From Candidatus Poribacteria bacterium (GTDB lineage: Bacteria; Poribacteria; WGA-4E; WGA-3G), in the NCBI GenBank assembly GCA_022827625.1, contig JAJEIE010000016.1, positions 1-64,000 of the forward strand: a stretch of DNA of 64,000 nucleotides, in the 5' to 3' direction. Positions 19,595 through 28,641 of this stretch are shown piece after piece; position 1 is the first letter of the stretch; each line of letters opens with the position of its first letter. Under the pieces are notes generated by a model, which was not told the DNA's origin, made no database searches, and worked only from the letters and a program-made list of their open reading frames with translations. The translations under genes were made by a program, and so were the position numbers.

Positions 19595-19669
19595 CATCAA
19601 GAGATTGATATTCCCTTGAAAGGAGCGTCAATTCGTGAAGTCAAACTCTATGGAAAACAGTCATCATAG
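19595..19669 (+). pseudogene. Duplicated C-terminal fragment of the upstream lipoprotein gene
   Basis: HQEIDIPLKGASIREVKLYGKQSS* parallels SSIEIPLIGASIREVKFYVRETL*. Confidence 0.8.
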
Positions 19670-19716
19670 AATCCGCATCTGGCAAAGAAGGGAAAACGGA
19701 CGAGAATAAAAATCAC

Positions 19717-19745
19717 TTGACTTTTATTCCAAAACGTTATACAAT
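19717..19745 (+). promoter_or_regulatory. Sigma70-like promoter TTGACT-N17-TACAAT
   Basis: Spacing 17, upstream of phoH. Confidence 0.6.
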
Positions 19746-19956
19746 AGAAATAATTTAGCAGCTTACGCAAAATAACTCCTGCAGGCACTTTAATTAACAC
19801 AACGCGTCGTTAAAAAGTAGCACAGCAGTGAGATCCAATTGGTGTAACTTCTGAAATTTGACTTTTTCTACGAACTTGTGGTAAGTTAAACGTAGTATCC
19901 ATTTAGGGTAAACCTATCGGTTTCCCATATCAAAAACCCGGAGGATTAGAATCCGA

Positions 19957-20973
19957 TTGCAAAAACAAGCATTGAAGGGTGTTCCCATACAGAGCAACGC
20001 TGAAGTGCAAGCCCTCTTCGGACAGAGCGATGCCTTCCTAAAAATCATTGAAGATGACTTTGATGTACGCGTTGTTTTGAAAAGTGACAGCATCGCTGTC
20101 ATTGGTGAAAACGTCACTGAGGTTAACCGTGTGACGACGGTTCTCGAATCACTACTTCACCGCATCCGGAAAGGAGAACGCATTCAGGCAACCGATGTAA
20201 ATTATGTTATCCGCGCATCGGGTGTTGGTGAACAAGGCGACTTAGGTGAAACCGGAGCCGAGTCGATTCCGGTATTCTCAAAACGCGGGGTCATTCGTCC
20301 CAAAACCGCCGGTCAGCAAAGGTACGTTGAAGCGATCAAACACAACGACCTTGTTTTCGGTATCGGACCCGCGGGAACAGGAAAAACCTATCTCGCGATG
20401 GCAATGGCTGTCTCCGCACTCAAAAGCGGACAGGTGAGTCGTATCATCTTAACGCGACCCGCCGTTGAAGCCGGTGAGAAACTCGGATTTTTACCCGGCG
20501 ATATCGCCGAAAAGGTACATCCATACCTGCGTCCCTTATACGATGCACTTTACGATATGATGCCGCCAGAGACGCTCGACAAATATATCGAGCGGAATGT
20601 TATTGAGGTTGCCCCTATCGCTTTTATGCGAGGCAGGACCCTCAACAACTCCTTTGTTGTTTTAGATGAAGCACAAAACGCAACTATTGAACAGATGAAA
20701 ATGTTCCTGACACGCCTCGGCTTTGATTCAAAAGCCGTGGTCACCGGCGACATTACACAGACAGACCTGCCAACACACAAGGTCTCAGGACTCGCAGATG
20801 CGCAAGAAGTCCTCTCCGGAATTAAAGGCATCGAGTTCATCTATTTCTCAAAAGTTGACGTTGTACGGCATGAATTGGTCCAACGCATCGTCGAGGCTTA
20901 TGAACAGGCATCACCACAAAATATAAGACCGAACGGCGCAAAGCCGCCACCTATGTCCGACAGAGAAGGATAG
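19957..20973 (+). CDS. phoH: PhoH family ATPase (start TTG uncertain)
   Basis: FGIGPAGTGKTYLAMAMAVSALK...RIILTRPAVEAGEKLGFLPGDIAEKVHPYLRPLYDAL; FVVLDEAQNAT. Confidence 0.93.
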   Translation: MQKQALKGVPIQSNAEVQALFGQSDAFLKIIEDDFDVRVVLKSDSIAVIGENVTEVNRVTTVLESLLHRIRKGERIQATDVNYVIRASGVGEQGDLGETGAESIPVFSKRGVIRPKTAGQQRYVEAIKHNDLVFGIGPAGTGKTYLAMAMAVSALKSGQVSRIILTRPAVEAGEKLGFLPGDIAEKVHPYLRPLYDALYDMMPPETLDKYIERNVIEVAPIAFMRGRTLNNSFVVLDEAQNATIEQMKMFLTRLGFDSKAVVTGDITQTDLPTHKVSGLADAQEVLSGIKGIEFIYFSKVDVVRHELVQRIVEAYEQASPQNIRPNGAKPPPMSDREG

Positions 20974-20979
20974 CCTGCT

Positions 20980-21447
20980 TTGATTGGCATCACAAACACG
21001 AGTCGCAATACCAACTTTGATGTGCAAGTCGTTCACAGAGCAGTCAGTATAACACTCAAAGCACACGGCGCAGAAGCCTGCGAAGTGAGTGTACTCCTGA
21101 CTGATGATGCCGATATAAGACAACTCAACCGGGATTACCGCGGTATTGACGCACCAACGGACGTTCTGGCGTTCGCAATGCGCGAGGGCGAAGAGGGGCA
21201 TGTGAATCCACATCTACTCGGAGACCTCGTTATATCCCTTGAAACCGCAGCGCGGCAAGCCACAACAAACGACGCTCTCAGTCAAACCGGCGGCAACCTT
21301 GAAACTGAAGCAGCACTTCTCGCAGTACACGGCATGCTACATCTGCTCGGATATGACCATCAAACGCCAAAAGATGCTACAGTTATGTTTGAGAAACAGA
21401 AAACTATTTTCTCTCTACTGGAGAAACCCAAGCACTACTGTCCGTAG
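20980..21447 (+). CDS. ybeY: rRNA maturation endoribonuclease YbeY
   Basis: YRGIDAPTDVLAFAM; HGMLHLLGYDH zinc motif. Confidence 0.93.
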   Translation: MIGITNTSRNTNFDVQVVHRAVSITLKAHGAEACEVSVLLTDDADIRQLNRDYRGIDAPTDVLAFAMREGEEGHVNPHLLGDLVISLETAARQATTNDALSQTGGNLETEAALLAVHGMLHLLGYDHQTPKDATVMFEKQKTIFSLLEKPKHYCP

Positions 21448-21486
21448 GCTCTTGAGATCTGCAAAATCGGCACGTCTACAGGGGGT

Positions 21487-22764
21487 GTGATCTTACGTTT
21501 GGACGACCTACACCTTGTCATCAAACTCGTTAGCTTAAGTACACTTCTAATTCTCAATGCGCTGTTTTCAGCCGCCGAGGCGTTGCTCGCTCGGTTAACG
21601 CGGGGTGATATCCTCAAATTCGCTGAGGAAGGTGGAAAACGCTACGAAGTCCTCACCTCACTACTGCATAACCCACGGCGCTACTCGCTCACTATCATCA
21701 CCGCAAAAACGATTCTGATAGTGGTGAGCGTCATGGTGTTTATGACGTTCTGGAAATACCCAGCAGTGAACGCCGCACTTGCTGTCGTCTGCTTGGTCAT
21801 CTTTACTGAACTGTTCCCGAAAAATTATGTGCAGAGTAGTACAGGAGACGCAACAATCCAAGCACTCAGCGTTCTTCGCGCCGTCTATTGGGGCGGATTT
21901 CTGGTGCTAATTCCCCTGAATTTCGTCGCCAATCTTCTCGTTCGCGTTTTCGGCGGTAAAGTCACCTCGGCACAGGACAGCCTTGTGTCCCCAGAAGTCT
22001 TAGAAACACTTGACAACGTCGCCGACAGTCAAGAAATATTAGAACCCGACGATCGGGAAATGATTGCCCGAATTTTAGACCTACCCGACAAAGTCGCACG
22101 AGAGATTATGGTTGCGCGCACCGACATGGTCTGTCTTGAAGTCACGACCCCGGGTGATGAGGTCCTACAAACAACCATCACCTGCCGACATACCCGTATT
22201 CCTATTTACGAAGAAACCATTGACCTAATTATCGGAATTCTGCACGTTAAAGATATGCTCGATTGCTGGGAAGAAGGTAAACCTATCAATCTCAGAGAAC
22301 TTATTGTCGACCGAACGCCTTTCTTCACACCAGAAAGCAAGAATATTTCCGAACTCTTCCGAGAACTCCGCGCACATAAACAGCACATAGCAATCGTTGT
22401 AGACGAATACGGTGGAACCGCTGGGATTGTGACCTTAGAAAATATCATCGAAGAAATTGTCGGCGAAATCCACGATGAAGACGAAATCGACGAAGAAGAT
22501 GCCTACGTCCAGATGGATACCAACACCTATTCGGTTGATGCCCGGCTGAATCTTATCGAGCTAAACGAAAGGCTCGGCACAGAACTTGAAGCAGAAAATA
22601 TTGATACAATCGGTGGGTTCGTTGTAGATTATCTCGGACGCGTCCCAGAACAGGACACGCAATTCACATACCGAGGGATCCGCTTTACCATACTTGAGGC
22701 AGATGAACGACGCATCCAAAGAATTCATATCCAAGTGCCAGATAACAACAGTGATGGCTTTTAA
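21487..22764 (+). CDS. Hemolysin family protein (CNNM transmembrane domain + CBS pair + CorC_HlyC)
   Basis: DLPDKVAREIMVARTDMVCLEV; IAIVVDEYGGTAGIVTLENIIEEIVGEIHDEDE. Confidence 0.92.
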   Translation: MILRLDDLHLVIKLVSLSTLLILNALFSAAEALLARLTRGDILKFAEEGGKRYEVLTSLLHNPRRYSLTIITAKTILIVVSVMVFMTFWKYPAVNAALAVVCLVIFTELFPKNYVQSSTGDATIQALSVLRAVYWGGFLVLIPLNFVANLLVRVFGGKVTSAQDSLVSPEVLETLDNVADSQEILEPDDREMIARILDLPDKVAREIMVARTDMVCLEVTTPGDEVLQTTITCRHTRIPIYEETIDLIIGILHVKDMLDCWEEGKPINLRELIVDRTPFFTPESKNISELFRELRAHKQHIAIVVDEYGGTAGIVTLENIIEEIVGEIHDEDEIDEEDAYVQMDTNTYSVDARLNLIELNERLGTELEAENIDTIGGFVVDYLGRVPEQDTQFTYRGIRFTILEADERRIQRIHIQVPDNNSDGF

Positions 22765-22784
22765 ACATCAAAATCGAAATTAAT

Positions 22785-22813
22785 TTGACAACCTTCAATA
22801 GAAAAGGTATAAT
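22785..22813 (+). promoter_or_regulatory. Consensus sigma70-like promoter TTGACA-N17-TATAAT for tRNA-Pro
   Basis: Perfect -35 and -10, 17-nt spacer, 13 nt before tRNA. Confidence 0.85.
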
Positions 22814-22825
22814 TAAACATAAGAA

Positions 22826-22900
<75 letters not shown>

Positions 22901-22931
22901 TTCTATCCCTTCATAGACAACGCACTTATAC

Positions 22932-23003
22932 CAAATTTTACCCGGTTCATGCTATACAGCATGAATACCGTTGATTTTGATTATGATTTACAGGTAAAAT
23001 TTG
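22932..23003. mobile_element. 72-bp MITE-like element with 11-bp perfect TIRs
   Basis: CAAATTTTACC...GGTAAAATTTG flanking core CGGTTCATGCTATACAGCATGAATACCGTTGATTTTGATTATGATTTACA. Confidence 0.65.
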
Positions 23004-23021
23004 TCTTTGCTTTACATTACC

Positions 23022-23807
23022 ATGGCAGCCCAAAAGACAGAAGCGATTGTCATTCGCACCTTACCCCTTCAGGAATTCCATAAAATCATCACCTTCTACA
23101 CCCCCGACTTCGGGAAGGTCAAAGCGGTTGCCTACGGAATAAAAAGTCCGAAAAGCCGTCTCGGTGGGAGTTTAGAACTCCTCAACTATGGGACGCTCAT
23201 CTTCCAACACCGCGAAAATCGGGAATTACAGAACCTCACTGACTTCAATCTCCTCAACGGGTTTGACGCAATCCGCTCCGACTTCACACGCATCACCTAC
23301 GGATGCTATTTCGCCGAACTCGTAGACAGCAGCGCCTCTGAAGGTGTCGCTAATCCTGAAATCTTTGATCTCCTCCGAACGACATATCAATTTCTGGTCC
23401 ACGCCGATGACATCCCTTTACTCGCAAGAGGTTTTGAAATCAAGTTTCTGGACTGCACAGGCTATGGACCTGAACTCGCGCGGTGCGTCCATTGCGGCTC
23501 AGCTGTAAAAGGCATCTCTGTTCATGGAAAAAGCCACGCAACAACTCAGTTCGGCATAGCATTCAGCATCCGTTACGGGGGTGTGCTTTGCGACGGTTGT
23601 GAAAACCGAGACGGTGCCGCCTTTACAATCACACCGGGTAGTCTTGAACTGCTAAAGATGCTTCGGAAATCTGAGTGGGAACGGTTCAACCGAATTCGCG
23701 CCTCCACCCAGAACCATCAAGAACTGAAACGTGTACTGAGTCGTTTCATCGAATACCATACCGAACGGACTTTGAAAAGTCTCAAATTTATTGAGAGTGT
23801 TTTGTAG
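23022..23807 (+). CDS. recO: DNA repair protein RecO
   Basis: KTEAIVIRTLPLQEFHKIITFYTPDFGKVKAVAYGIKSPKSRLGGSLELL. Confidence 0.93.
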   Translation: MAAQKTEAIVIRTLPLQEFHKIITFYTPDFGKVKAVAYGIKSPKSRLGGSLELLNYGTLIFQHRENRELQNLTDFNLLNGFDAIRSDFTRITYGCYFAELVDSSASEGVANPEIFDLLRTTYQFLVHADDIPLLARGFEIKFLDCTGYGPELARCVHCGSAVKGISVHGKSHATTQFGIAFSIRYGGVLCDGCENRDGAAFTITPGSLELLKMLRKSEWERFNRIRASTQNHQELKRVLSRFIEYHTERTLKSLKFIESVL

Positions 23808-23869
23808 GCATTTAAATCACATTCGTCAAAACATTCAGAACTTATTATGATTCATAAGGAGTTATAAAA

Positions 23870-26800
23870 TTGAAAAAATATAACCCGTTGCAAACCCACA
23901 GAGACAAATCACAGAAAACTATAAAGTTTATTAAAATTGTTCCGCTTTTAATCGCTGCCATCTACGTTATTACAGCCGTTACCCTCAATGTACATGCTGC
24001 GATCACTGGAAAGATTGCCGGGGTAATCACCACTGAAGCAACAAACGAACCGCTGGCGAATGTTACGATAACAATCGTCGGAACAAGCAGCACCGCAACA
24101 ACAAATGACGCTGGCTATTACGTGATGACCAACATCTCACCCGGCGATTATGACGTAAAAGCTGCACTGACAGGCTACGGGCCCGAGACTGTGCAGGGCG
24201 CGAAAGTCCTCGCCGGACTCACCACGACCCTAAACTTCGCCTTGAAAACTTCTGAGGTCGTTACACTGGAAGGGATAACGGTAACAGCCGTCAAACCGCT
24301 AATCAAGCGGGACGTTACGCAGACGACACGAATTATTGAATCAGAAGACATTGAGGCGATGCCTCGCGATACGGTCAACGGTATCCTACAAACCCTACCG
24401 GGAGTGGCAGTGCTAAACTCCACTGGCTCAACCCATGTTCGCGGCGGCAGGTCAACGGAGATCAGATATCTTATTGACGGCATCCCCATTAACGATCCGA
24501 TCGGCAGAAGTTTGGGATTGAGTATCGGCACGAATTCCCTTGAACAAATGGAAGTTATCACCGGAGGATTCAACGCCGAACACGGCGACGCACAATCCGG
24601 TATCGTTAACCTCATCACGAAAGTTGGAACAAGCAAATTCTCCGGTAGAATCCGCTATCGAGTTGGACAGTGGGGAACGCACCACGGCGACCCCCTATAC
24701 GGTCCCTGGCTCGATCCAGACAACGGATTCCGTCCGATAGCACTTTCACCCTTCAGAGGCATCTTCATCGGCCAACCCTATGATTACCAAACGCCGTATC
24801 GCGGACAGGCAGATACAGTTGCGGAGTTAGCGGAACGCGAAGGCGATGACCAAGTCGTCTTTACAGAGATTTTCCCGGGTGTATATGCTGATAGGACGGA
24901 AAACCCCCTGCAACCCGTTATAGACCCCGAAACAGATGAACCACAGGTTAATCCAGATACGGGTGAAGCAATCATGACGCGTCAACCTTACAAAGACGCT
25001 GATGGCACTGTTATTGACTACGAAAAGAAACAGGTCACACTCTTAGACGGCTATGTTGTAGATTTGGAACAATATAGAGGATTGTTCAACGATACGAAAA
25101 ACTACGACCTGTCTCCGAGTCATATCGGTGAATTCGCACTCAGTGGACCGATATGGGGAAACCGATTGACGTTCTCCGCCTCGAGCCAAATAAACCGGAA
25201 TAGTAGCTTTCTACCCAATAGTACCGGAACGGGATATATCTTCCAAGGTAAACTGAAATTTGAAGTAACGCCGAGTATTAAACTCACCGCAGGTGGGCTT
25301 TTCAACCGGAGAGAAAGTCAGTCCTATGGGGGTTCACTACGTTTCTGGCCCAGTGCTGTTCCAGAGTCAAAATCGGATGCCCGGAATATATCCGTCCGTC
25401 TTTCACACAATATCAACTCCGGGACTTTTTATACGCTGACACTTGGGCAATTCCATCGCACCTCTGAGGCGAATCAACCCGGAAAAGTGTGGGACCCGTT
25501 AGACAAGACGTTTGATGAAAACGCGTGGGATCCTGAAAAATCCTTTGAGCAGAATCAGGAAGAAGGCAGAATCAGAAACCCACCCCAACAAGCATACAAC
25601 GATACAACCTATTTCGTGGCAGGAGATAACAACTCTTGGGGTTCCAGTAGCGCGACAACCTCAATATTAAGAGCGGATTTTGCCAGTCAGGTTACGGCGA
25701 ACCATCTGATCCAGACAGGCGTTGAATTCTTAGGATATGAACTCTACAATCTTGGCGCGACAAATTACGGAAGTACCAACCTCTACATGGAGTTTTACGA
25801 TGTCCAACCGCAATCCCTGAGTATGTATGTCCAAGACAAAATGGAGTATGAAGGCATGATTGTCAACGCCGGATTGCGATACGACCTCTACAGCCCAGAT
25901 GGTATCTCACCGGCGGATCCCTTGGACCCGCTTGAACTGAATGACGACGGCACAATCAAACTCGACAAAAGCACCTATAAAGTCGGGCTACCGATTATCA
26001 AAAATCCAGTTGAGGCTTCTCCTAAACACATGATCGCACCACGTCTCGGCATCTCCTTCCCAGTTACTGAGCGGTCGAAGTTGCACTTCACGTACGGACA
26101 TTACTACCAGATTCCACGCGGAGACGATCTCTACGAAAACCTCAGTTTTGACATGCGCGGCGCAATCCGAAGACGAGGCAATCCCGACTTAAATCCAGAA
26201 AAGACCATCGCTTACGAAGTCGGAATAGTCCGACAATTTACTGACGATCTAACGGTAGATATTACCGGATTCACCAAGGATATTGACAGACTCGTCAACA
26301 GTGTGCACGTTGATATTACCAACGATTACAGCTACTTCCTTAACGGCGAATTCGACGGCAGGCTCCACGGTATCTACGGTCGGGTCCAAGGCTTTGAACT
26401 CACGATCCGCAAGTGGCACACGGAACGGAATCGGGTTTCTGGGATCTTGAGTTATACCTATTCTGTCGCGAAGGGGAAAGGTTCGAGTCGAAACCTCGGC
26501 TACCTCACCTACTACCGACAGCAGCCTGATGTAACCGAAAGTCATCCGTTGGCATGGGATCAGCGTCACATCTTTTCTGGAATGCTGAACATCCAACTGC
26601 CTTTTGAGGCTGCCGTCAACTTTGTAGGTCGGTACGCCAGCGGCTTGCCCTACACACCGAATCCGAGAGCACCGGTCAAACCCGACATCAACTCAAAGCG
26701 TTATCCGCCCACCTATAACGTTGATGCCCTCTTTAGCAAACGGAGTCGGCTTGGCGGGTTGACCTACACCTTCTTCGCCGACATCCGCAACATCTTCAAC

Positions 26801-26938
26801 ACAAAAAATCTCGACGATCTCCTCGATGCGGTGACCTACGATCGCTACGGCATCCCACTCGACAGTCAAAAGCATTCACATCCGTTGTCATGGAGCTCCC
26901 CGCGATTGATTATGATGGGCGTGAGTCTTGATTTTTAG
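23870..26938 (+). CDS. TonB-dependent receptor with N-terminal carboxypeptidase-regulatory-like domain
   Basis: GKIAGVITTEATNEPLANVTITIVGTSS; plug TVNGILQTLPGVAVLNSTGSTHVRGGRSTEIRYLIDGIPINDP; C-terminal beta strands. Confidence 0.92.
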   Translation: MKKYNPLQTHRDKSQKTIKFIKIVPLLIAAIYVITAVTLNVHAAITGKIAGVITTEATNEPLANVTITIVGTSSTATTNDAGYYVMTNISPGDYDVKAALTGYGPETVQGAKVLAGLTTTLNFALKTSEVVTLEGITVTAVKPLIKRDVTQTTRIIESEDIEAMPRDTVNGILQTLPGVAVLNSTGSTHVRGGRSTEIRYLIDGIPINDPIGRSLGLSIGTNSLEQMEVITGGFNAEHGDAQSGIVNLITKVGTSKFSGRIRYRVGQWGTHHGDPLYGPWLDPDNGFRPIALSPFRGIFIGQPYDYQTPYRGQADTVAELAEREGDDQVVFTEIFPGVYADRTENPLQPVIDPETDEPQVNPDTGEAIMTRQPYKDADGTVIDYEKKQVTLLDGYVVDLEQYRGLFNDTKNYDLSPSHIGEFALSGPIWGNRLTFSASSQINRNSSFLPNSTGTGYIFQGKLKFEVTPSIKLTAGGLFNRRESQSYGGSLRFWPSAVPESKSDARNISVRLSHNINSGTFYTLTLGQFHRTSEANQPGKVWDPLDKTFDENAWDPEKSFEQNQEEGRIRNPPQQAYNDTTYFVAGDNNSWGSSSATTSILRADFASQVTANHLIQTGVEFLGYELYNLGATNYGSTNLYMEFYDVQPQSLSMYVQDKMEYEGMIVNAGLRYDLYSPDGISPADPLDPLELNDDGTIKLDKSTYKVGLPIIKNPVEASPKHMIAPRLGISFPVTERSKLHFTYGHYYQIPRGDDLYENLSFDMRGAIRRRGNPDLNPEKTIAYEVGIVRQFTDDLTVDITGFTKDIDRLVNSVHVDITNDYSYFLNGEFDGRLHGIYGRVQGFELTIRKWHTERNRVSGILSYTYSVAKGKGSSRNLGYLTYYRQQPDVTESHPLAWDQRHIFSGMLNIQLPFEAAVNFVGRYASGLPYTPNPRAPVKPDINSKRYPPTYNVDALFSKRSRLGGLTYTFFADIRNIFNTKNLDDLLDAVTYDRYGIPLDSQKHSHPLSWSSPRLIMMGVSLDF

Positions 26939-26973
26939 ACAACGTGAGTAGGTGGAAAAACTACCAACCCGGT

Positions 26974-26997
26974 AGGCGCGGTTTCCTAACCGCGCCT
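26974..26997. repeat. REP-like palindrome AGGCGCGGTTTCCTAACCGCGCCT
   Basis: Perfect stem, same TTTCCTAA core as 59746 and 37091. Confidence 0.85.
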
Positions 26998-27031
26998 CTT
27001 ACTGAACTCATATTAGATAGGAAAATTCTGA

Positions 27032-27805
27032 ATGAGAAAAATCAACATTACAGAGGCAGATATAGCTGCTGTAGCAATTGAGATAGCAAAGTTTGCATCG
27101 GATCTTCCAAACCCGGAAGATTTAATCAATCCTCATCCGCCTGCTGTTCGAGTTATTGATTGTGTCCTTTCACTCAACAGACCATACGATACGTTCGTGG
27201 TGCCCCGGCTGAAAATTTTTATGAGCAATCATCCCGATATACAACAGATCACCGAGTTGGCTGAACTCATGACAAGTTATCCCACACCGCATGCGTTCGT
27301 GCAACAAGAACTCAATTATAATCACGAGGATCGAGCAAGGGTTCTGCATGAGGTAGTTGTGTTCCTTTGCACAATTGTTCAGCAAACACCAACGATTCCT
27401 GAGGAGAACGCTCTCAGACAGTGGGTAGTGCAAACACAGCCTCAGACTCACAGATTAAACATCAGAGGTTTTGGGCCTGCTGGTTTTCAGTACCTCTGCA
27501 TGTTGTTCGGTGCAGATACCACGAAACCGGACATTTATATCATCAGATTTGTATCTGAGATCTTAAACCGAGATGTATCAGACTTAGAAGCCCATGCTCT
27601 CTTGGAAGCAGCCTCTGAACGCGAGGGCCTCTCTGTCCGTGCAGTTGACAGTTACATTTGGAACAGAGGCGCGCGAGGAGAACAAAATGCTGATAAACCA
27701 AACACTGTCCAACTTGCTCCAGATGTCGCAGCTGCTTTCCCGAACAAAGAAGCCGTTAATGAAGCTTTACGTTCCATATTGGAGGAGAGGGATAAGGAGC
27801 GATAA
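27032..27805 (+). CDS. Hypothetical protein, HhH-GPD-like region plus antitoxin-like C-terminal tail
   Basis: RGFGPAGFQYLCMLFGADTTKPDIYIIRFV; tail VQLAPDVAAAFPNKEAVNEALRSIL. Confidence 0.75.
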   Translation: MRKINITEADIAAVAIEIAKFASDLPNPEDLINPHPPAVRVIDCVLSLNRPYDTFVVPRLKIFMSNHPDIQQITELAELMTSYPTPHAFVQQELNYNHEDRARVLHEVVVFLCTIVQQTPTIPEENALRQWVVQTQPQTHRLNIRGFGPAGFQYLCMLFGADTTKPDIYIIRFVSEILNRDVSDLEAHALLEAASEREGLSVRAVDSYIWNRGARGEQNADKPNTVQLAPDVAAAFPNKEAVNEALRSILEERDKER

Positions 27806-27807
27806 CC

Positions 27808-28068
27808 ATGTCCAAAACAATTGAAGGCATATATCGCAACGGGAAAATAGAACTCTCAGAAACACCGCGTGATGTGTGCGAAGGCACACACGTCGTTGTC
27901 ACTTTCCTTACACCGGGTTCTGTAAATTTACGGGAACATGGCATTGACGAAGCACAAGCAGCAGAAATGCGCGCACGCCTTACATCCTTTGCCGAAGATT
28001 GGGAAAGCCCAGAGATGAATGTCTATGACAACTATGATGAGGAAAAAGCCAAATTACAAACGCGGTGA
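27808..28068 (+). CDS. AF2212/DUF104-like antitoxin family protein
   Basis: KTIEGIYRNGKIELSETPRDVCEGTHVVVTFL. Confidence 0.7.
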   Translation: MSKTIEGIYRNGKIELSETPRDVCEGTHVVVTFLTPGSVNLREHGIDEAQAAEMRARLTSFAEDWESPEMNVYDNYDEEKAKLQTR

Positions 28069-28119
28069 TGTGTTTTAATGCTTCAAAACAATTGATAGAG
28101 AGTTTCCTAAGTTGATACA

Positions 28120-28392
28120 ATGGAATTTGAATGGGATCCTAATAAAGCATCAAGTAATCTTGTTAAACATAATGTATCTTTTCACGAGGCATCAACTGTG
28201 TTTGGAGATCCATTGGCACTCACATTCCCCGATCCAGATCATTCACGTGATGAAACACGATACATCACGCTCGGCGAGTCAATACAAAGACAGCTGCTTA
28301 TTATCTCTCATACGGATATCGGGCAACGAATCCGAATTATCAGTGCCCGTAAAGTCACTCGTCAAGAAAGGAGAATATACCAAAATGGCTGA
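28120..28392 (+). CDS. BrnT family toxin
   Basis: MEFEWDPNKASSNLVKHNVSFHEASTVFGDPLALTFPDPDHSRDETRYITLGES..RIRIISARKVTRQERRIY. Confidence 0.88.
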   Translation: MEFEWDPNKASSNLVKHNVSFHEASTVFGDPLALTFPDPDHSRDETRYITLGESIQRQLLIISHTDIGQRIRIISARKVTRQERRIYQNG

Positions 28393-28618
28393 CAGAACTG
28401 AACTCAATGATGAATTGCGCCCCGAATACGACGAAACGCTGCTAAAAAATGGCATTCGCGGAAAATACGCCAAGCAATATGCTGTCGGCACAAACATTGT
28501 TCGCCTCGCACCAGATGTTGCTGCCGCTTTTCCAACTGAAGAAGCCGTTAATGAAGCTTTACGATTCGTTCTAAAGGTAATGGACGATGCGAAGCATCTA
28601 TCCCGACATGCGGATTAA
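28385..28618 (+). CDS. Putative antitoxin partner of BrnT
   Basis: Overlaps brnT by 8 nt; DELRPEYDETLLKNGIRGKYAKQYAVGTNIVRLAPDVAAAFPTEEAVNEALRFVLK. Confidence 0.75.
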   Translation: MADRTELNDELRPEYDETLLKNGIRGKYAKQYAVGTNIVRLAPDVAAAFPTEEAVNEALRFVLKVMDDAKHLSRHAD

Positions 28619-28641
28619 CAATTAATTTCAAGACATAACAA

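Noticed and set aside
28112-28618. 168-aa ORF fused to the antitoxin frame
   Set aside because: First part is an out-of-frame reading of brnT; the real gene starts at ATG 28385.
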